From: Methylobacterium sp. SyP6R
GTDB lineage: Bacteria > Pseudomonadota > Alphaproteobacteria > Rhizobiales > Beijerinckiaceae
Direction of reading: 5' to 3'
Assembly: GCF_019216885.1 (NCBI RefSeq)
Contig: NZ_JAAQRC020000001.1
Span: 992,001-1,056,000 of the forward strand
Length of the DNA stretch: 64,000 nucleotides
Shown: positions 49,314-58,261 of the stretch, in pieces
Layout: each line of letters starts with the position of its first letter
How positions within the stretch are numbered: the first letter of the stretch is position 1
The notes under the pieces: generated by a model
Database searches by the model: none
What the model was told of the DNA's origin: nothing
What the model saw: only the letters and a program-made list of their open reading frames with translations
Position numbers and translations under genes: made by a program

Positions 49314-49991
49314 TCAGGCCAGCAGCCCGTCGAGGGCGCGGATCTCGCGCACGGGTGCGAGATCCGGATACTCGTCGGGCTGGCCCGTCCGGTTGACCCA
49401 GACCGGGGCAAAGCCGTAGGCCGCCGCCCCGGCGATGTCCCAGCGGTTCGACGATACGAACGCGATCCGCTCCCGCGCGACGCCGAGGCGCTCCGGCGCC
49501 AAGGCATAGGCGCGGGGCGAGGTCTTGAAGATGCCGGCCGGATCGACCGACAGGACGGCGTCGAGATGACCTTGGAGATTGGCCGCCGTCACTGCCGCAT
49601 CGAGCATGGCGGTGTCGCCGTTCGACAGGATCGCGGTCTTCAGGCCTTCCCGGCGCAAGGCCTTCAGCGTGCCGGGCACCTCCGGATAGGCGTCGAGCGC
49701 GCGATAGGCCTCGAGCAGGCTTGCGCGCACCTCGCGGTCCACCCCCGGATGGCGGGCGAGAGCAAAATCCAGGGCCCGCTCGGTCAGGGTCCAGAACGGC
49801 GCGCAGCGCCCGCACAGCGACAACACCCAGGAATATTCGAGCTGCTTCTGCCGCCAGGTCTCGGACAGCCTCGGCGCCTCCGGCCCGATCGCGGCGGCAT
49901 GGCGCTGCACGGCGGAATGGACGTCGAGCAGGGTGCCGTAGGCGTCGAAGACGACGGCGTCGGCGCGGTCGAGCGGGGCGGGGAGGGGCAT
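49314..49991 (-). CDS. Haloacid dehalogenase, type II
   Basis: A 225-residue L-2-haloacid dehalogenase-type HAD protein. The nucleophile Asp lies in VVFDAYGTLLDV near 15, the Ser motif in AILSNGD near 125, and the type II signature in FVSSNRWDIAGAAAYGF near 180. These match enzymes that hydrolyse (S)-2-haloacids to 2-hydroxyacids. Physiological substrates in such bacteria are often unknown. The ATG at 49991 follows GAGGCC; the open frame extends further without a better start. Confidence 0.85.
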   Translation of the reverse strand: MPLPAPLDRADAVVFDAYGTLLDVHSAVQRHAAAIGPEAPRLSETWRQKQLEYSWVLSLCGRCAPFWTLTERALDFALARHPGVDREVRASLLEAYRALDAYPEVPGTLKALRREGLKTAILSNGDTAMLDAAVTAANLQGHLDAVLSVDPAGIFKTSPRAYALAPERLGVARERIAFVSSNRWDIAGAAAYGFAPVWVNRTGQPDEYPDLAPVREIRALDGLLA

Positions 49992-50097
49992 GGCGGCCTC
50001 GTGGCGTCGCGGGCGGGATCGCGCCTGACAACGCGCACGGCATGACGCCGGGTTCAACATGGAGCCTGTCCGACCCCAGTCGAACATTCGTCCCACC

Positions 50098-50419
50098 CCA
50101 CGACCTCATCCCGAGGTGTCAACCCAACGGCCCAAGATGCTGACGCATCGATTCGATCTCGGGCAGGCCCGAGATCGACGGGGCCGTCGACCCATCTCGA
50201 ATTTTCGACACCAAGCCCAGAAGTCCGGGACCTCGGGCTTGGCGTAAATTCGAGACTTGGCAAAAATTCGAGAACGGGACCAAAGGTCGTTTTCACCGAC
50301 CGTTGGTATCAGCCATCGACGATGGACCGACCTCGAAGGAGGGCTCCGGAGAGGGCATAGCGTTCCGGAGCCCTCCTTCGAGGCCTCCGCTTCGCTCCGG
50401 CACCTCAGGATGAGGTCGC
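50098..50419. repeat. Nested multi-hairpin element, family 2, long copy
   Basis: Outer arms at about 50100-50117 (CGACCTCATCCCGAGGTG) and 50401-50418 enclose three hairpins. The first is GATCTCGGGC-AG-GCCCGAGATC at 50155-50176. The second is a ~24-base imperfect stem at about 50195-50256 (TCTCGAATTTT, CCAAGCCC and complements). The third is a long GC stem at about 50331-50385 (CCTCGAAGGAGGGCTCCGG and complement). The last stem and the outer arms match the short copy at 32781. It fills the 470-base gap between the dehalogenase start and murJ. Confidence 0.88.
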
Positions 50420-50461
50420 GGGTGGGATCAGAAGAACACCTGCCGGATGGCCGCAGAAGCC

Positions 50462-51985
50462 TCACACCCGCCGCAGCCGCACCCCGAACAGCCGCAGGGC
50501 CACCAGCAGCGTCGCCCCGTAGGCGACCAGCCCGGCGACCCCGAGGGCCGTCAGCACGGCCAGCTCGCGGAAGCGCGGCATGGAGGGCATCAGGCGGTCG
50601 ATCAGCGGCAGGCCGCCGAGCGTGCAGGCGGCGAGCACGATGCAGGCGGCCAGCACGCCGCAGGCGGTGACGATCAGCGTGCGGCTCGGCGCGGTCCAGC
50701 CGCGGCCATAGGCGAGGCAGAACAGGATCAGCACGTTGACCCAGACGCCGGCCGCGGTGGCGAGCGCCAGGCCCATCACGCCGAGCGGTCCGGTGAGCAC
50801 CACCTTCAAGCCCACATTGACCGCGACCGCCGTGAGGGAGGCGACGACCGGCGTGCGGGTGTCGTGACGGGCATAGAAGCTCGCCACCACGCTGCGGATC
50901 AGCACCGCCGCCGGGAGCGCCAAGCCGTAGGCGGCCAGCACCGCGCCGGAGCGGGACGCCGCCTCGGCGTCGAAGGCGCCGCGCTGGAACAGGGCGGTCA
51001 TGATCAGGTCGGGCACCAGCAGGAACGCCACCGCGAACGGCGCCGACAGGGCGAGCGAGAAGCCGGTGGCGCGGTTCTGCGCCGCATGCGCCCCGTCCGC
51101 GTCGCCCGCCGCAACCCGCCGGCTCATCTCCGGCAACAGCACCGTGCCGGCGGCGATGCCGATGACCCCGAAGGGTAGCTGATAGAGCCGGTCGGCATAG
51201 TAGAGCGCCGAGACCGCGCCGGTCGGCAGGAACGAGGCGATGATCGTGTCGGCGAACATCGCGATCTGCACGCCGGCCGAGCCGATCACTGCCGGTCCGA
51301 GCATCGCGAAGAACCGGCGCATGCCGGCATCGTTCAGGGTCGGGCGCACCAGGGCGGGGGCGAGCCCGGCCCGCCGCGCATCGGCCCAGACCAGCAGGAA
51401 TTGCAGCACGCCGGACAAGGCGACGCCCCAGGCTGCGGCGTAGCCGGCATTCGGGAACAGGAAGGCGAGGGCAAGCGCTCCCAGCAGCGAGACGTTGAGC
51501 AGCACCGGGGCGGCGGCGGCGGCCGCGAAGCGCCGCCTCGCGTTGAGGATCCCCGAGAGCAGCGTCACCTGGGTGATGAACAGGAGGTAGGGGAAGGTGA
51601 TGCGGGTCAGCGTCACCGCGAGCGCGAATTTTTCGGGCTCGTCGGCAAAGCCCGGGGCGAGGGCCCGCACGATCACCGGCATCAGCGGCAGGGCGAGCGC
51701 CAGCAGCGCCACCTGCACCAGCAGCATCAGGGTGTAGACCCGGTCGGCGAAGGCCCGGGCTGCGCCGTCCTCGGCGTCGAGGGCGGCGTAGGTCGGCACG
51801 AAGGCGACGTTGAAGGCCCCCTCGCCGAAGATCGCGCGAAAATGGTTCGGCAGCCGGAAGGCCACCACGAAGGCGTCGGCGATCGGGCCGGCGCCCATCA
51901 CGGCGGCCATGAGCACGTCGCGCAGGAAGCCGGTGGCCCGGGAGACCAGCGTCCAGCCGCCGACCGAGAGGATGCTGCGAATCAT
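50462..51985 (-). CDS. murJ: Lipid II flippase MurJ
   Basis: MurJ moves lipid II across the inner membrane for wall synthesis. The 507 residues hold about 14 helices. The family opening is SILSVGGWTLVSRATGFLRD, with ADAFVVAFRLPNHFRAIFGEG near 45, including the Arg residues important for transport. YYADRLYQLPFGVIGIA near 265 is also conserved. ATGs at 51985 and 51997 are both possible. The glycosyltransferase gene lies 48 bases upstream on the same strand, so co-transcription is likely. Confidence 0.92.
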   Translation of the reverse strand: MIRSILSVGGWTLVSRATGFLRDVLMAAVMGAGPIADAFVVAFRLPNHFRAIFGEGAFNVAFVPTYAALDAEDGAARAFADRVYTLMLLVQVALLALALPLMPVIVRALAPGFADEPEKFALAVTLTRITFPYLLFITQVTLLSGILNARRRFAAAAAAPVLLNVSLLGALALAFLFPNAGYAAAWGVALSGVLQFLLVWADARRAGLAPALVRPTLNDAGMRRFFAMLGPAVIGSAGVQIAMFADTIIASFLPTGAVSALYYADRLYQLPFGVIGIAAGTVLLPEMSRRVAAGDADGAHAAQNRATGFSLALSAPFAVAFLLVPDLIMTALFQRGAFDAEAASRSGAVLAAYGLALPAAVLIRSVVASFYARHDTRTPVVASLTAVAVNVGLKVVLTGPLGVMGLALATAAGVWVNVLILFCLAYGRGWTAPSRTLIVTACGVLAACIVLAACTLGGLPLIDRLMPSMPRFRELAVLTALGVAGLVAYGATLLVALRLFGVRLRRV

Positions 51986-52033
51986 GCGGCGGTCCATAGC
52001 ACGGCGCGGCCGCAAGGCACGCGGCCGGACGGC

Positions 52034-53059
52034 CTAGGCGGCGCCGGAATAGCGCGCCCGCCTTCCCCCGCGGCGGTCGTCCCGGACCGGCCGGTCGTGG
52101 CCCGCCGCCGCCGGACCGATCCGCTCGGCCACGACGTAGAGCGGGCGCCGCTTCACCTCGGCGAAGATGCGGCCGATATACTCGCCGATGATGCCGAGCG
52201 ACATCAGCTGTACCCCGGAGAAGAACATCACCGAGACGATCAGCGAGGCGTAGCCCGGCACGTCGGGGCCGCGCAGCAGGGTATCGGCGACGAAGTAGAG
52301 CGCGGTCAGGAAGGCGATGCCCGCGATGGTGCCGCCGAGATAGGTCCAGACCCGCAAAGGCACGGTCGAGAACGAGGTGATGCCGTCGAAGGCGAAGCGG
52401 AAGAGCTTGCGAAAGCTCCATTTCGAGGCGCCGTGCTGGCGCTCCTCGACCTGGTAGGGGACGCCGACCGAGCGGAAGCCGATCCACGAATACAGGCCCT
52501 TCGAGAACCGGGCGCGCTCAGGCAGCGAGCGCAGCACCTCGACGCCCTTGCGGTCGATGAGCCGGAAATCGCCGGCGCCCTCGGGCAGCGGCATCTCGCC
52601 GAAGCGGGCGAAGAGCCGGTAGAACAGCCGCGCGAAGCCGCGCCGCATCGCACTCTCGTCGTCGCGGTCGGTGCGCTGGGCGTAGACCATCACGTTGCCC
52701 TCCTGCCAGCGCTCCCAGAAGGTCGCGATCAGCTCGGGCGGGTGCTGCAGGTCGGCATCCATGATGACGACGGCGCGGCCCTCGGCATGGTCGAGACCGG
52801 CCGCGATGGCGATCTCCTTGCCGAAGTTGCGGCTGAACGAGACCGCGCCGATGCGCGGCTCGGCCCGGTGGTGGGCCGCCACCACCGCGGCGGTGTCGTC
52901 GTGGCTGCCGTCGTCGACGAACACCACCTCGTAAGACTGCGTCAGGCGCTCCAGCACCGGAAGCAGGCGGGCGAGGAGCGGGGCGACGTTGGCGCTCTCG
53001 TTGAAGACCGGTATGACGACGCTCAGGTCGACCGGCTCAGGCTGTCTGAACAGCTCCAC
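52034..53059 (-). CDS. Family 2 glycosyltransferase, ArnC/GtrB/DPM-like
   Basis: A 341-residue membrane-bound GT-A enzyme that probably transfers a sugar to undecaprenyl phosphate. The catalytic domain has LSVVIPVFNESANVAPLL near 12, VFVDDGSHDDT, MDADLQHPPELI near 99 and the acceptor loop GDFRLIDRKGVEVL. Two C-terminal helices follow (about 235-258 and 273-297), then a basic Arg-rich tail. Sugar and final acceptor are unknown. It is upstream of murJ and divergent from the HpnK-like deacetylase, which suggests a shared surface-glycolipid role. Confidence 0.88.
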   Translation of the reverse strand: MELFRQPEPVDLSVVIPVFNESANVAPLLARLLPVLERLTQSYEVVFVDDGSHDDTAAVVAAHHRAEPRIGAVSFSRNFGKEIAIAAGLDHAEGRAVVIMDADLQHPPELIATFWERWQEGNVMVYAQRTDRDDESAMRRGFARLFYRLFARFGEMPLPEGAGDFRLIDRKGVEVLRSLPERARFSKGLYSWIGFRSVGVPYQVEERQHGASKWSFRKLFRFAFDGITSFSTVPLRVWTYLGGTIAGIAFLTALYFVADTLLRGPDVPGYASLIVSVMFFSGVQLMSLGIIGEYIGRIFAEVKRRPLYVVAERIGPAAAGHDRPVRDDRRGGRRARYSGAA

Positions 53060-53165
53060 GGCGCTGTCCCTCGTTTCGGTGTCTCTGCGCCGGCGGGGGC
53101 CGGCGGCGGGCGGTCATCAAGGCCGGTGCGGGCACCGGCGGCTCTCTCGGCGCGAGATCTACGCG

Positions 53166-54041
53166 ATGCTTCCTGAACGGCACCCGGTCGTGCTCTGCGC
53201 CGACGATTACGGCCTGAGCCCGGGCGTCAGCCGGGGCATCCTCCACCTGGCGCGGATGGGCCGCATATCAGCCACCGGCTCGATGACCAACATCGCGGCC
53301 TTCCCGGACGCGGCGCCCGCCCTGCGCGAATTGCACGGCGCGGTGGCTTTAGGCCTCCACCTCACCCTGACGACGGGCGCCCCCCTCGGAAACCTGCCGC
53401 GCCTCGCGCCCGATGGACGGCTGCCGCCGCTGGGGCGGCTGATGCGGCTTGCCCTGTCGGGCGGGCTGAGACCTCAGGACGTGCGCCCCGAGATCGAGCG
53501 CCAGCTCGACGCCTTCGTCGGCGCGATGGGCCGCCTGCCGGATTTCGTCGACGGTCACCAGCACGTCCACGTGCTGCCGGGGGTGCGGGGGGCGCTTCTC
53601 GCGGCATTGTCAGACCGGGGCTGGCGGGGCTGGCTGCGCGACCCGGGCGACCGTCTGAGCGCGATCCGGGTACGGCCGCAGGCCGGCAAGGCCCTGGTGG
53701 TCGCAGGCCTCGGGCTGGGTTTTCGCGTGGCGGCCCGGCGGGCGGGCCTTGCCACCAATCGCGGCTTCTCCGGCTTCTCGGATTTTTCGGAAGGGGAAGG
53801 GTTCGCCGAGGCGTTCGAGCGGAGCTTCCGGGCGCTCGGACCGGCTCCGGTGGTGATGTGCCATCCGGGCGAGATCGACGACGGCTTGCGCGCCCTCGAC
53901 CCGGTGGTGGCGAGCCGGCCGCTAGAGCTGGCCTATCTCGGCTCCGATCGCTTCGCGGAATTCCTGAAGCGGGAGCGGGTTCGGCTGGTGCCGCGGCCGG
54001 AGAATGCTCAGGCGCAGATGCGCTCTGCTCGACAATCCTGA
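53166..54041 (+). CDS. ChbG/HpnK family carbohydrate deacetylase
   Basis: A 291-residue YdjC-fold deacetylase. The metal-binding Asp pair is in LCADDYGLSPGVSRGI near 12, His in GLHLTLTTG near 64, and His-x-His in DGHQHVHVLPG near 124. HpnK members deacetylate N-acetylglucosaminyl hopanoid intermediates, and ChbG members deacetylate chitobiose. No hpn genes are adjacent, so hopanoid involvement is only a suggestion, helped by the divergent lipid-sugar transferase. The ATG at 53166 puts the first motif at the usual place. Confidence 0.82.
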   Translation: MLPERHPVVLCADDYGLSPGVSRGILHLARMGRISATGSMTNIAAFPDAAPALRELHGAVALGLHLTLTTGAPLGNLPRLAPDGRLPPLGRLMRLALSGGLRPQDVRPEIERQLDAFVGAMGRLPDFVDGHQHVHVLPGVRGALLAALSDRGWRGWLRDPGDRLSAIRVRPQAGKALVVAGLGLGFRVAARRAGLATNRGFSGFSDFSEGEGFAEAFERSFRALGPAPVVMCHPGEIDDGLRALDPVVASRPLELAYLGSDRFAEFLKRERVRLVPRPENAQAQMRSARQS

Positions 54042-54198
54042 CACCCGCCATGTCATTCCGGGGCCGCGCAGCGGAGCCCGGAATCCAGAGTCGCGGATCG
54101 TTCAGGATCAAGCGAGGAGCGCCCCGCTTCGTTCTCCAACACCTGAGCGTCTGGATTCCGGGCTCCGCTTACGCAGCCCCGGAATGACGCGGTGGGTT
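54041..54198. repeat. Dispersed inverted-repeat element, family 1, copy D
   Basis: Arms at about 54041-54089 and 54150-54197 carry GTCATTCCGGGGCCGCG, GGAGCCCGGAATCCAGA and their complements. The right arm has TTACGCAGCCCC where others read TTCGCGGCCCC. The centre shares GTTCAG and AAGCG blocks with copy B. It lies between the convergent deacetylase and sodB genes and starts at the last base of the deacetylase stop. Confidence 0.92.
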
Positions 54199-54244
54199 CG
54201 AGATCTGTCGAGAAAGCCAAACAGGCTCTGCGTTCCGCCATAGA

Positions 54245-54275
54245 AAACCCCCTCACCCGGGAGGGGAGGGGGTTT
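54245..54275 (-). terminator. Intrinsic terminator of sodB
   Basis: On the minus strand, AAACCCCCTC (54275-54266) and GAGGGGGTTT (54254-54245) form a 10-bp stem with an 11-base GC-rich loop, ending in TTTTC. It lies about 26 bases after the sodB stop. Confidence 0.7.
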
Positions 54276-54301
54276 CAGGATCGATAACGATCCGGCACCG
54301 A

Positions 54302-54901
54302 TCAGGCGATCGCCTCGCCGTACATCTTCTCGACGTGCTCCCAGTTCACCAGGTTCTCGATGAACGCCTTGAGGTAGTCGGGACGGCGGTTGCGGTAGTC
54401 GATGTAGTAGGAGTGCTCCCACACGTCGACGCCGAGGATCGGCTTGGCGCCGTGCACCAGCGGGTTCTCGCCGTTGGGGGTCTTCATGATCTCGAGCTTG
54501 CCGTTCTTCACCGCGAGCCAGGCCCAGCCGGAGCCGAACTGCGACACGCCGGCCTGGATGAAGTCGGCCTTGAACTTGTCGGTGCCGCCCAGATCCTCGG
54601 CGATCTTCTTCTCCAGCGCGCCCGGGATCGCGCCGCCGCCATTCGGCTTCATCCACTGCCAGAAGTGGATGTGGTTGTAATGCTGGCCGGCATTGTTGAA
54701 CAGCGGCTGGTTCTGGCCGTAGGAGGCCTTCACCACCTCCTCGACGCTCTTGCCGGCGAGCTCCGAGCCCTCGAGGAGCTTGTTGCCGGTATCGACATAC
54801 GCCTTGTGGTGCTTGTCGTGGTGGAACTCCAGCGTCTCCTTCGACATGTAGGGCTGCAGCGCGTCGTAGGCGTAGGGGAGTTCGGGCAGCGTGAAGGCCA
54901 T
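54302..54901 (-). CDS. sodB: Iron superoxide dismutase
   Basis: A 199-residue Fe/Mn-family superoxide dismutase that turns superoxide into oxygen and peroxide. Metal ligands are His in TLEFHHDKHHKAYV, His in AGQHYNHIHFW, Asp in LGVDVWEHSYY and His in the same motif. Gln in NNAGQHYNH (rather than the Gly typical of the Mn type) and FGSGWAWL favour iron; this is a family-based inference. The ATG at 54901 gives the standard MAFTLPELPYAYDAL. Tandem repeats lie in its upstream region. Confidence 0.93.
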   Translation of the reverse strand: MAFTLPELPYAYDALQPYMSKETLEFHHDKHHKAYVDTGNKLLEGSELAGKSVEEVVKASYGQNQPLFNNAGQHYNHIHFWQWMKPNGGGAIPGALEKKIAEDLGGTDKFKADFIQAGVSQFGSGWAWLAVKNGKLEIMKTPNGENPLVHGAKPILGVDVWEHSYYIDYRNRRPDYLKAFIENLVNWEHVEKMYGEAIA

Positions 54902-55025
54902 CGGCGTGTCTCCGGATCTCACGGGTCGGGCGCGGCGGTCCCCGAGAGGCGCAGCCGCGGCACCCGCGTCTACCTAAGTCGGCCCCGCGCCCGCGGCAAC
55001 GCCGCAGGCCCGCCGTCACGGCCAT

Positions 55026-55110
55026 CATCCCGATCTTTGCATCCCGATCTTGGCATCCCGATCCGCGACCGGTCCGGAGCTTTCCGGGGGGGTCCGGGGC
55101 TTTCCGGGGG
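55026..55110. repeat. Two tandem repeats in a divergent promoter region
   Basis: Three 14-base units begin at 55026, 55040 and 55054 (CATCCCGATCTTTG, CATCCCGATCTTGG and a partial third). Two 20-base units follow at 55071-55090 and 55091-55110, differing by one base. They lie in the 368-base gap between divergent sodB and the proline-rich membrane protein gene. No other feature is evident in the gap. Confidence 0.85.
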
Positions 55111-55269
55111 CGGAGTCCAGGGAATTCAAGCGCGGCCGTTTTGCAAAAGCGGCCCGTGCGCCTAAATCTGAGCCTGGCGGGCGGGGCGGCGGCCCCGGAC
55201 CCGCCCGTTCGGCTGCTCGCGTCGCCCGCGGGGCAGCCCCGTTTGATCGCCAGTGCCCCGAGAGTCCGA

Positions 55270-56244
55270 ATGATCGTCGCGTTGACCGTGCTCGCCCTCC
55301 TGATGCTGATCGGCGGTCTCGCCGCGATGGTGCAGGGCATTCCCTTCGTGCGGCTCGAGGTCGGCTGGACCATGGTGATCGCCGGCACCGTCGGGGCGAG
55401 CGCCGGCGCCGTGCTGCTGGGCATCACCGCCGCGGTCGCGCGGCTCGGGCGCATCGAGCGCGCCCTCGCCGGGCACGCCCCGGCGGCGCGCCCCGCCGCG
55501 GACCTCGCTGCCGCCGAGACCAGTGCCGCCCCGGTCCGGGCGACCCGCAACGAGCCGGTCCTGTCACCCGTCCTGCCGCCGATCCCGTTCCCGGCCGCTC
55601 CGCCCCCCGCCCCCGAGCCGCGCCCGGCCGAGCCGACGGGCCTCGACGGCGGGACGGCGCTCGCGGCCGGCGCCGCGGTGGCGGCAGCCGGGCTCGCGGC
55701 GAGCGAACTGCGCCTCACCCGGGCCGAGGATCCGGACCTTTCGGCGGGGCGGCCCGACGATTCACGGCAAGAGACCGCATCGCAGGAATCCCCGCATCAC
55801 GCGCCTGCGCCGTACGATCCTTCGCCGCGCGAGCCCGTCGCTCAGGAGTTCACGACGCCTGAACAACTTTCGGCGCATGAGACCGTCGCGCACGAGCCGC
55901 CGATGCACGACCCCGCGGCTCACGAGTCCGCGCCGCCACCGCCCGCGGAGGAGCCCCGGCCCGCACCGCCGCACGAGGCCGCGCCGCCGCCCGCTCCTCC
56001 GGCCCCCGAGCCCGTCGCCGAAGCGCCTCTGCCGCAGGAGCCCCCCTACGAGGACCTTCCCCCCGAGGAGCCACCGGGCAAGACGGTGATCGGCACCTAC
56101 GATTCGGGCGGAAACACCTACACGATGTATGCCGACGGCACGATCGACGCCGACACGCCGGCCGGGCGCTTCCACTTCGCGTCGATCGAGGAGCTGAAGG
56201 TCTTCCGCAATGCCGGGGGCGAGGGCGCGGCCCGCAGCGCCTGA
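55270..56244 (+). CDS. Proline-rich membrane protein with conserved C-terminal motif (hypothetical)
   Basis: A 324-residue protein. Two N-terminal helices (about 2-23 and 34-57) are followed by a long Pro/Ala/Glu/His-rich region (about 90-275) that is probably disordered. A folded-looking tail closes the protein: GTYDSGGNTYTMYADGTIDA then FHFASIEELKVF. The tail looks like a short conserved domain on a linker. The ATG at 55270 begins the first helix; the frame stays open to 55141. I do not recognise a family. The linker length would let the tail reach through the periplasm or deep into the cytoplasm. Confidence 0.6.
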   Translation: MIVALTVLALLMLIGGLAAMVQGIPFVRLEVGWTMVIAGTVGASAGAVLLGITAAVARLGRIERALAGHAPAARPAADLAAAETSAAPVRATRNEPVLSPVLPPIPFPAAPPPAPEPRPAEPTGLDGGTALAAGAAVAAAGLAASELRLTRAEDPDLSAGRPDDSRQETASQESPHHAPAPYDPSPREPVAQEFTTPEQLSAHETVAHEPPMHDPAAHESAPPPPAEEPRPAPPHEAAPPPAPPAPEPVAEAPLPQEPPYEDLPPEEPPGKTVIGTYDSGGNTYTMYADGTIDADTPAGRFHFASIEELKVFRNAGGEGAARSA

Positions 56245-56272
56245 AGCGGCCGCCTCCAGCGTCGCCCGGGTC

Positions 56273-58168
56273 TTACAACGTCGCCAAGGGGTTGAGGGCG
56301 GCGTTGCGGGCCGGCAGGGGCGCCAGCATGGTCAGGACGAGGCCGCCGGGGGCGTAGTCGGTGGCGACCTCGGCCTGGACCTGGGTGGTGAGCACCCGCT
56401 GGAGCAGGCGCGAGCCGAAGCCCTGGCGGGTCGGCGGCGCCACCGCGGGGCCGCCGGATTCCTGCCAGTGGAAGCGCAGGCGCGGCCGGTCCGCCCCAGG
56501 CTCGACGCTCCAGCGGATTCGCACCCGGCCGCTGCGGTTCGACAAGGCGCCGTACTTGGCCGCGTTGGTGGTCAGCTCGTGGATCGCCATGCCGATCGGT
56601 ACCGCGATCTCGGAAGGCAGGTCGACCGCCGGCCCGTCGAGCTCGATCCGCCCGCCGGAGCCGGCCCGCATCTCGCCGTCGGCATAGGGGCGCAGCTCGT
56701 TCTCCAGCAATCCGCGCAAGGAGGCGGTCTGCCACACGTCCTCGGTCAGCACCGAATGGGTGTGGGCGAGCGACATGATGCGGCCGACGAAGGCCTCGTA
56801 GAAGCTGTCGATGCTCGATGCCGTCCGGGCGGTCGAGCCGACGATCGCCTGCACCGTCGCCAGCGTGTTCTTCACCCGGTGGTGCAGCTCGCGGATCAGC
56901 AGCGACTGGCGCTCCGCGGCGAGCGTCCGGTCGGTGATGTCGGCGACGACGCCGATCAGGCGCCGCGGCAGGCCGGCCGGCCCGTCGCGCTCGAACCGGC
57001 CGGCCATCTCGATCGTGCGCCAGACCTCGCCGCCCTCGTCGTCCGGGCGACGGATGCGGGTCGTCGCGTGCAGCACCCCGTCGCCGTGGAGCGCCGCGGC
57101 GACGGACCGGCGGAAGGCCACCTTGTCCTCCGGGTGGACCACCGTGCGGAAGAACTCGCGCATGCTGATGGTGCCGTCCTGCGGCCGGCGGCGGAAGATC
57201 TCCCACATCCGCTCGTTCTCCCAGATCGACTGGTCGTCGAGCACATGCCATTCGAAGATGCCCAGCGCCGCCACGGTGGTCGCCACCCGCAGCCGCTGCT
57301 CGCGGTCGTGCAGGGCGCGCCGCGCCTCTTCCCGGGCGGTCACGTCCTGGAGCACGCCGATCATGCCGGTGAGCGTCCCGTCGGGCGCGAGGGTCGCCTG
57401 GCCGCGAGCGGAGATCCAGGCCTCCTGGCCGTCATTCGCCCGGCGGACGCGCATCTCGACCGCGTAGGGGATCGCCTTGGCGACGGCGTCCTGCACCGTC
57501 GCCCGGAGCCGGTCGAGGTCGTCGCGGGAGACCATCTCCTGCAGCCCGGCCCAGGGGGGCGTCGCGCCGGCCGGGTAGCCCAGGATCGCCGCGGCCCGGT
57601 CCGACAGGACGACGCGGCCGTCGGCCGGGCTCCAGCTCCACTCGCCGAGCCCGGCGGAGGCGAGCGCCAGATGGGTCTGCTCGGAATGGGTCTGCCGGGC
57701 CTCGGCGGCGGCATCCGCGACGGCCTCGACCGCGACGATCCGGCAGCCGTCCCGCTCCGGCCCGGCCCGGAGCCGCACCCGGATCGGGGATCCGTCGGCC
57801 CGGCGCAACCAGGCCTCGCCGGCAAGGTCCGGACTGGTTCCCGAACCCTGCGGGTGGTCGAGATCGGCGAGGCTGCGGCCGCGCAGGGTCGCGGGATCGG
57901 TGCCCAGAAGCGCCGCCAGGGCCGGGTTGGCGGCGAGGATGCGCCGGTCCGGTCCGCTCAGGCAGGCGAGGCCGACCGGCGCGCCCTCGAAGGCGAAACG
58001 GGGAAAAACTTCATCCGGCAGGCCGGGGGCGGCGTCGGGCCTCTGGTCCAAGACAGCGCAATCCTGGTGAACGGGGAGACGGGCAGGCGGGGTGCACCGG
58101 CTCCCGCGCGCCGTCCCGAGCCGACTTGCCCCGCCCGGCCCGGCTTGGCGGTTTCGCGGGGAAAACAT
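56273..58168 (-). CDS. PAS-domain sensor kinase of the HWE family
   Basis: A soluble sensor kinase of about 630 residues. Three PAS-like sensor segments (roughly 60-160, 165-290 and 290-420) are followed by an HWE-type kinase core. The phosphoacceptor His lies in RELHHRVKNTLATVQAI, ATPase motifs are in AIHELTTNAAKYGALS, and the WxE triplet is in HWQESGGP. HWE kinases in alphaproteobacteria often feed the general stress response or light signalling. There is no membrane helix and no adjacent regulator. The start is uncertain: the ATG at 58168 has GGAAAGGC, and a TTG at 58051 would remove a low-complexity 39-residue start. Confidence 0.8.
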   Translation of the reverse strand: MFSPRNRQAGPGGASRLGTARGSRCTPPARLPVHQDCAVLDQRPDAAPGLPDEVFPRFAFEGAPVGLACLSGPDRRILAANPALAALLGTDPATLRGRSLADLDHPQGSGTSPDLAGEAWLRRADGSPIRVRLRAGPERDGCRIVAVEAVADAAAEARQTHSEQTHLALASAGLGEWSWSPADGRVVLSDRAAAILGYPAGATPPWAGLQEMVSRDDLDRLRATVQDAVAKAIPYAVEMRVRRANDGQEAWISARGQATLAPDGTLTGMIGVLQDVTAREEARRALHDREQRLRVATTVAALGIFEWHVLDDQSIWENERMWEIFRRRPQDGTISMREFFRTVVHPEDKVAFRRSVAAALHGDGVLHATTRIRRPDDEGGEVWRTIEMAGRFERDGPAGLPRRLIGVVADITDRTLAAERQSLLIRELHHRVKNTLATVQAIVGSTARTASSIDSFYEAFVGRIMSLAHTHSVLTEDVWQTASLRGLLENELRPYADGEMRAGSGGRIELDGPAVDLPSEIAVPIGMAIHELTTNAAKYGALSNRSGRVRIRWSVEPGADRPRLRFHWQESGGPAVAPPTRQGFGSRLLQRVLTTQVQAEVATDYAPGGLVLTMLAPLPARNAALNPLATL

Positions 58169-58261
58169 GCCTTTCCGCGCGCCCGGCGGCAAGGTCGGCC
58201 GTCCGCCCCCCTGGCGCGGTGCGCCGGAGCACGTCGCGGCCGAAACGGTGCGATGCCCGCC

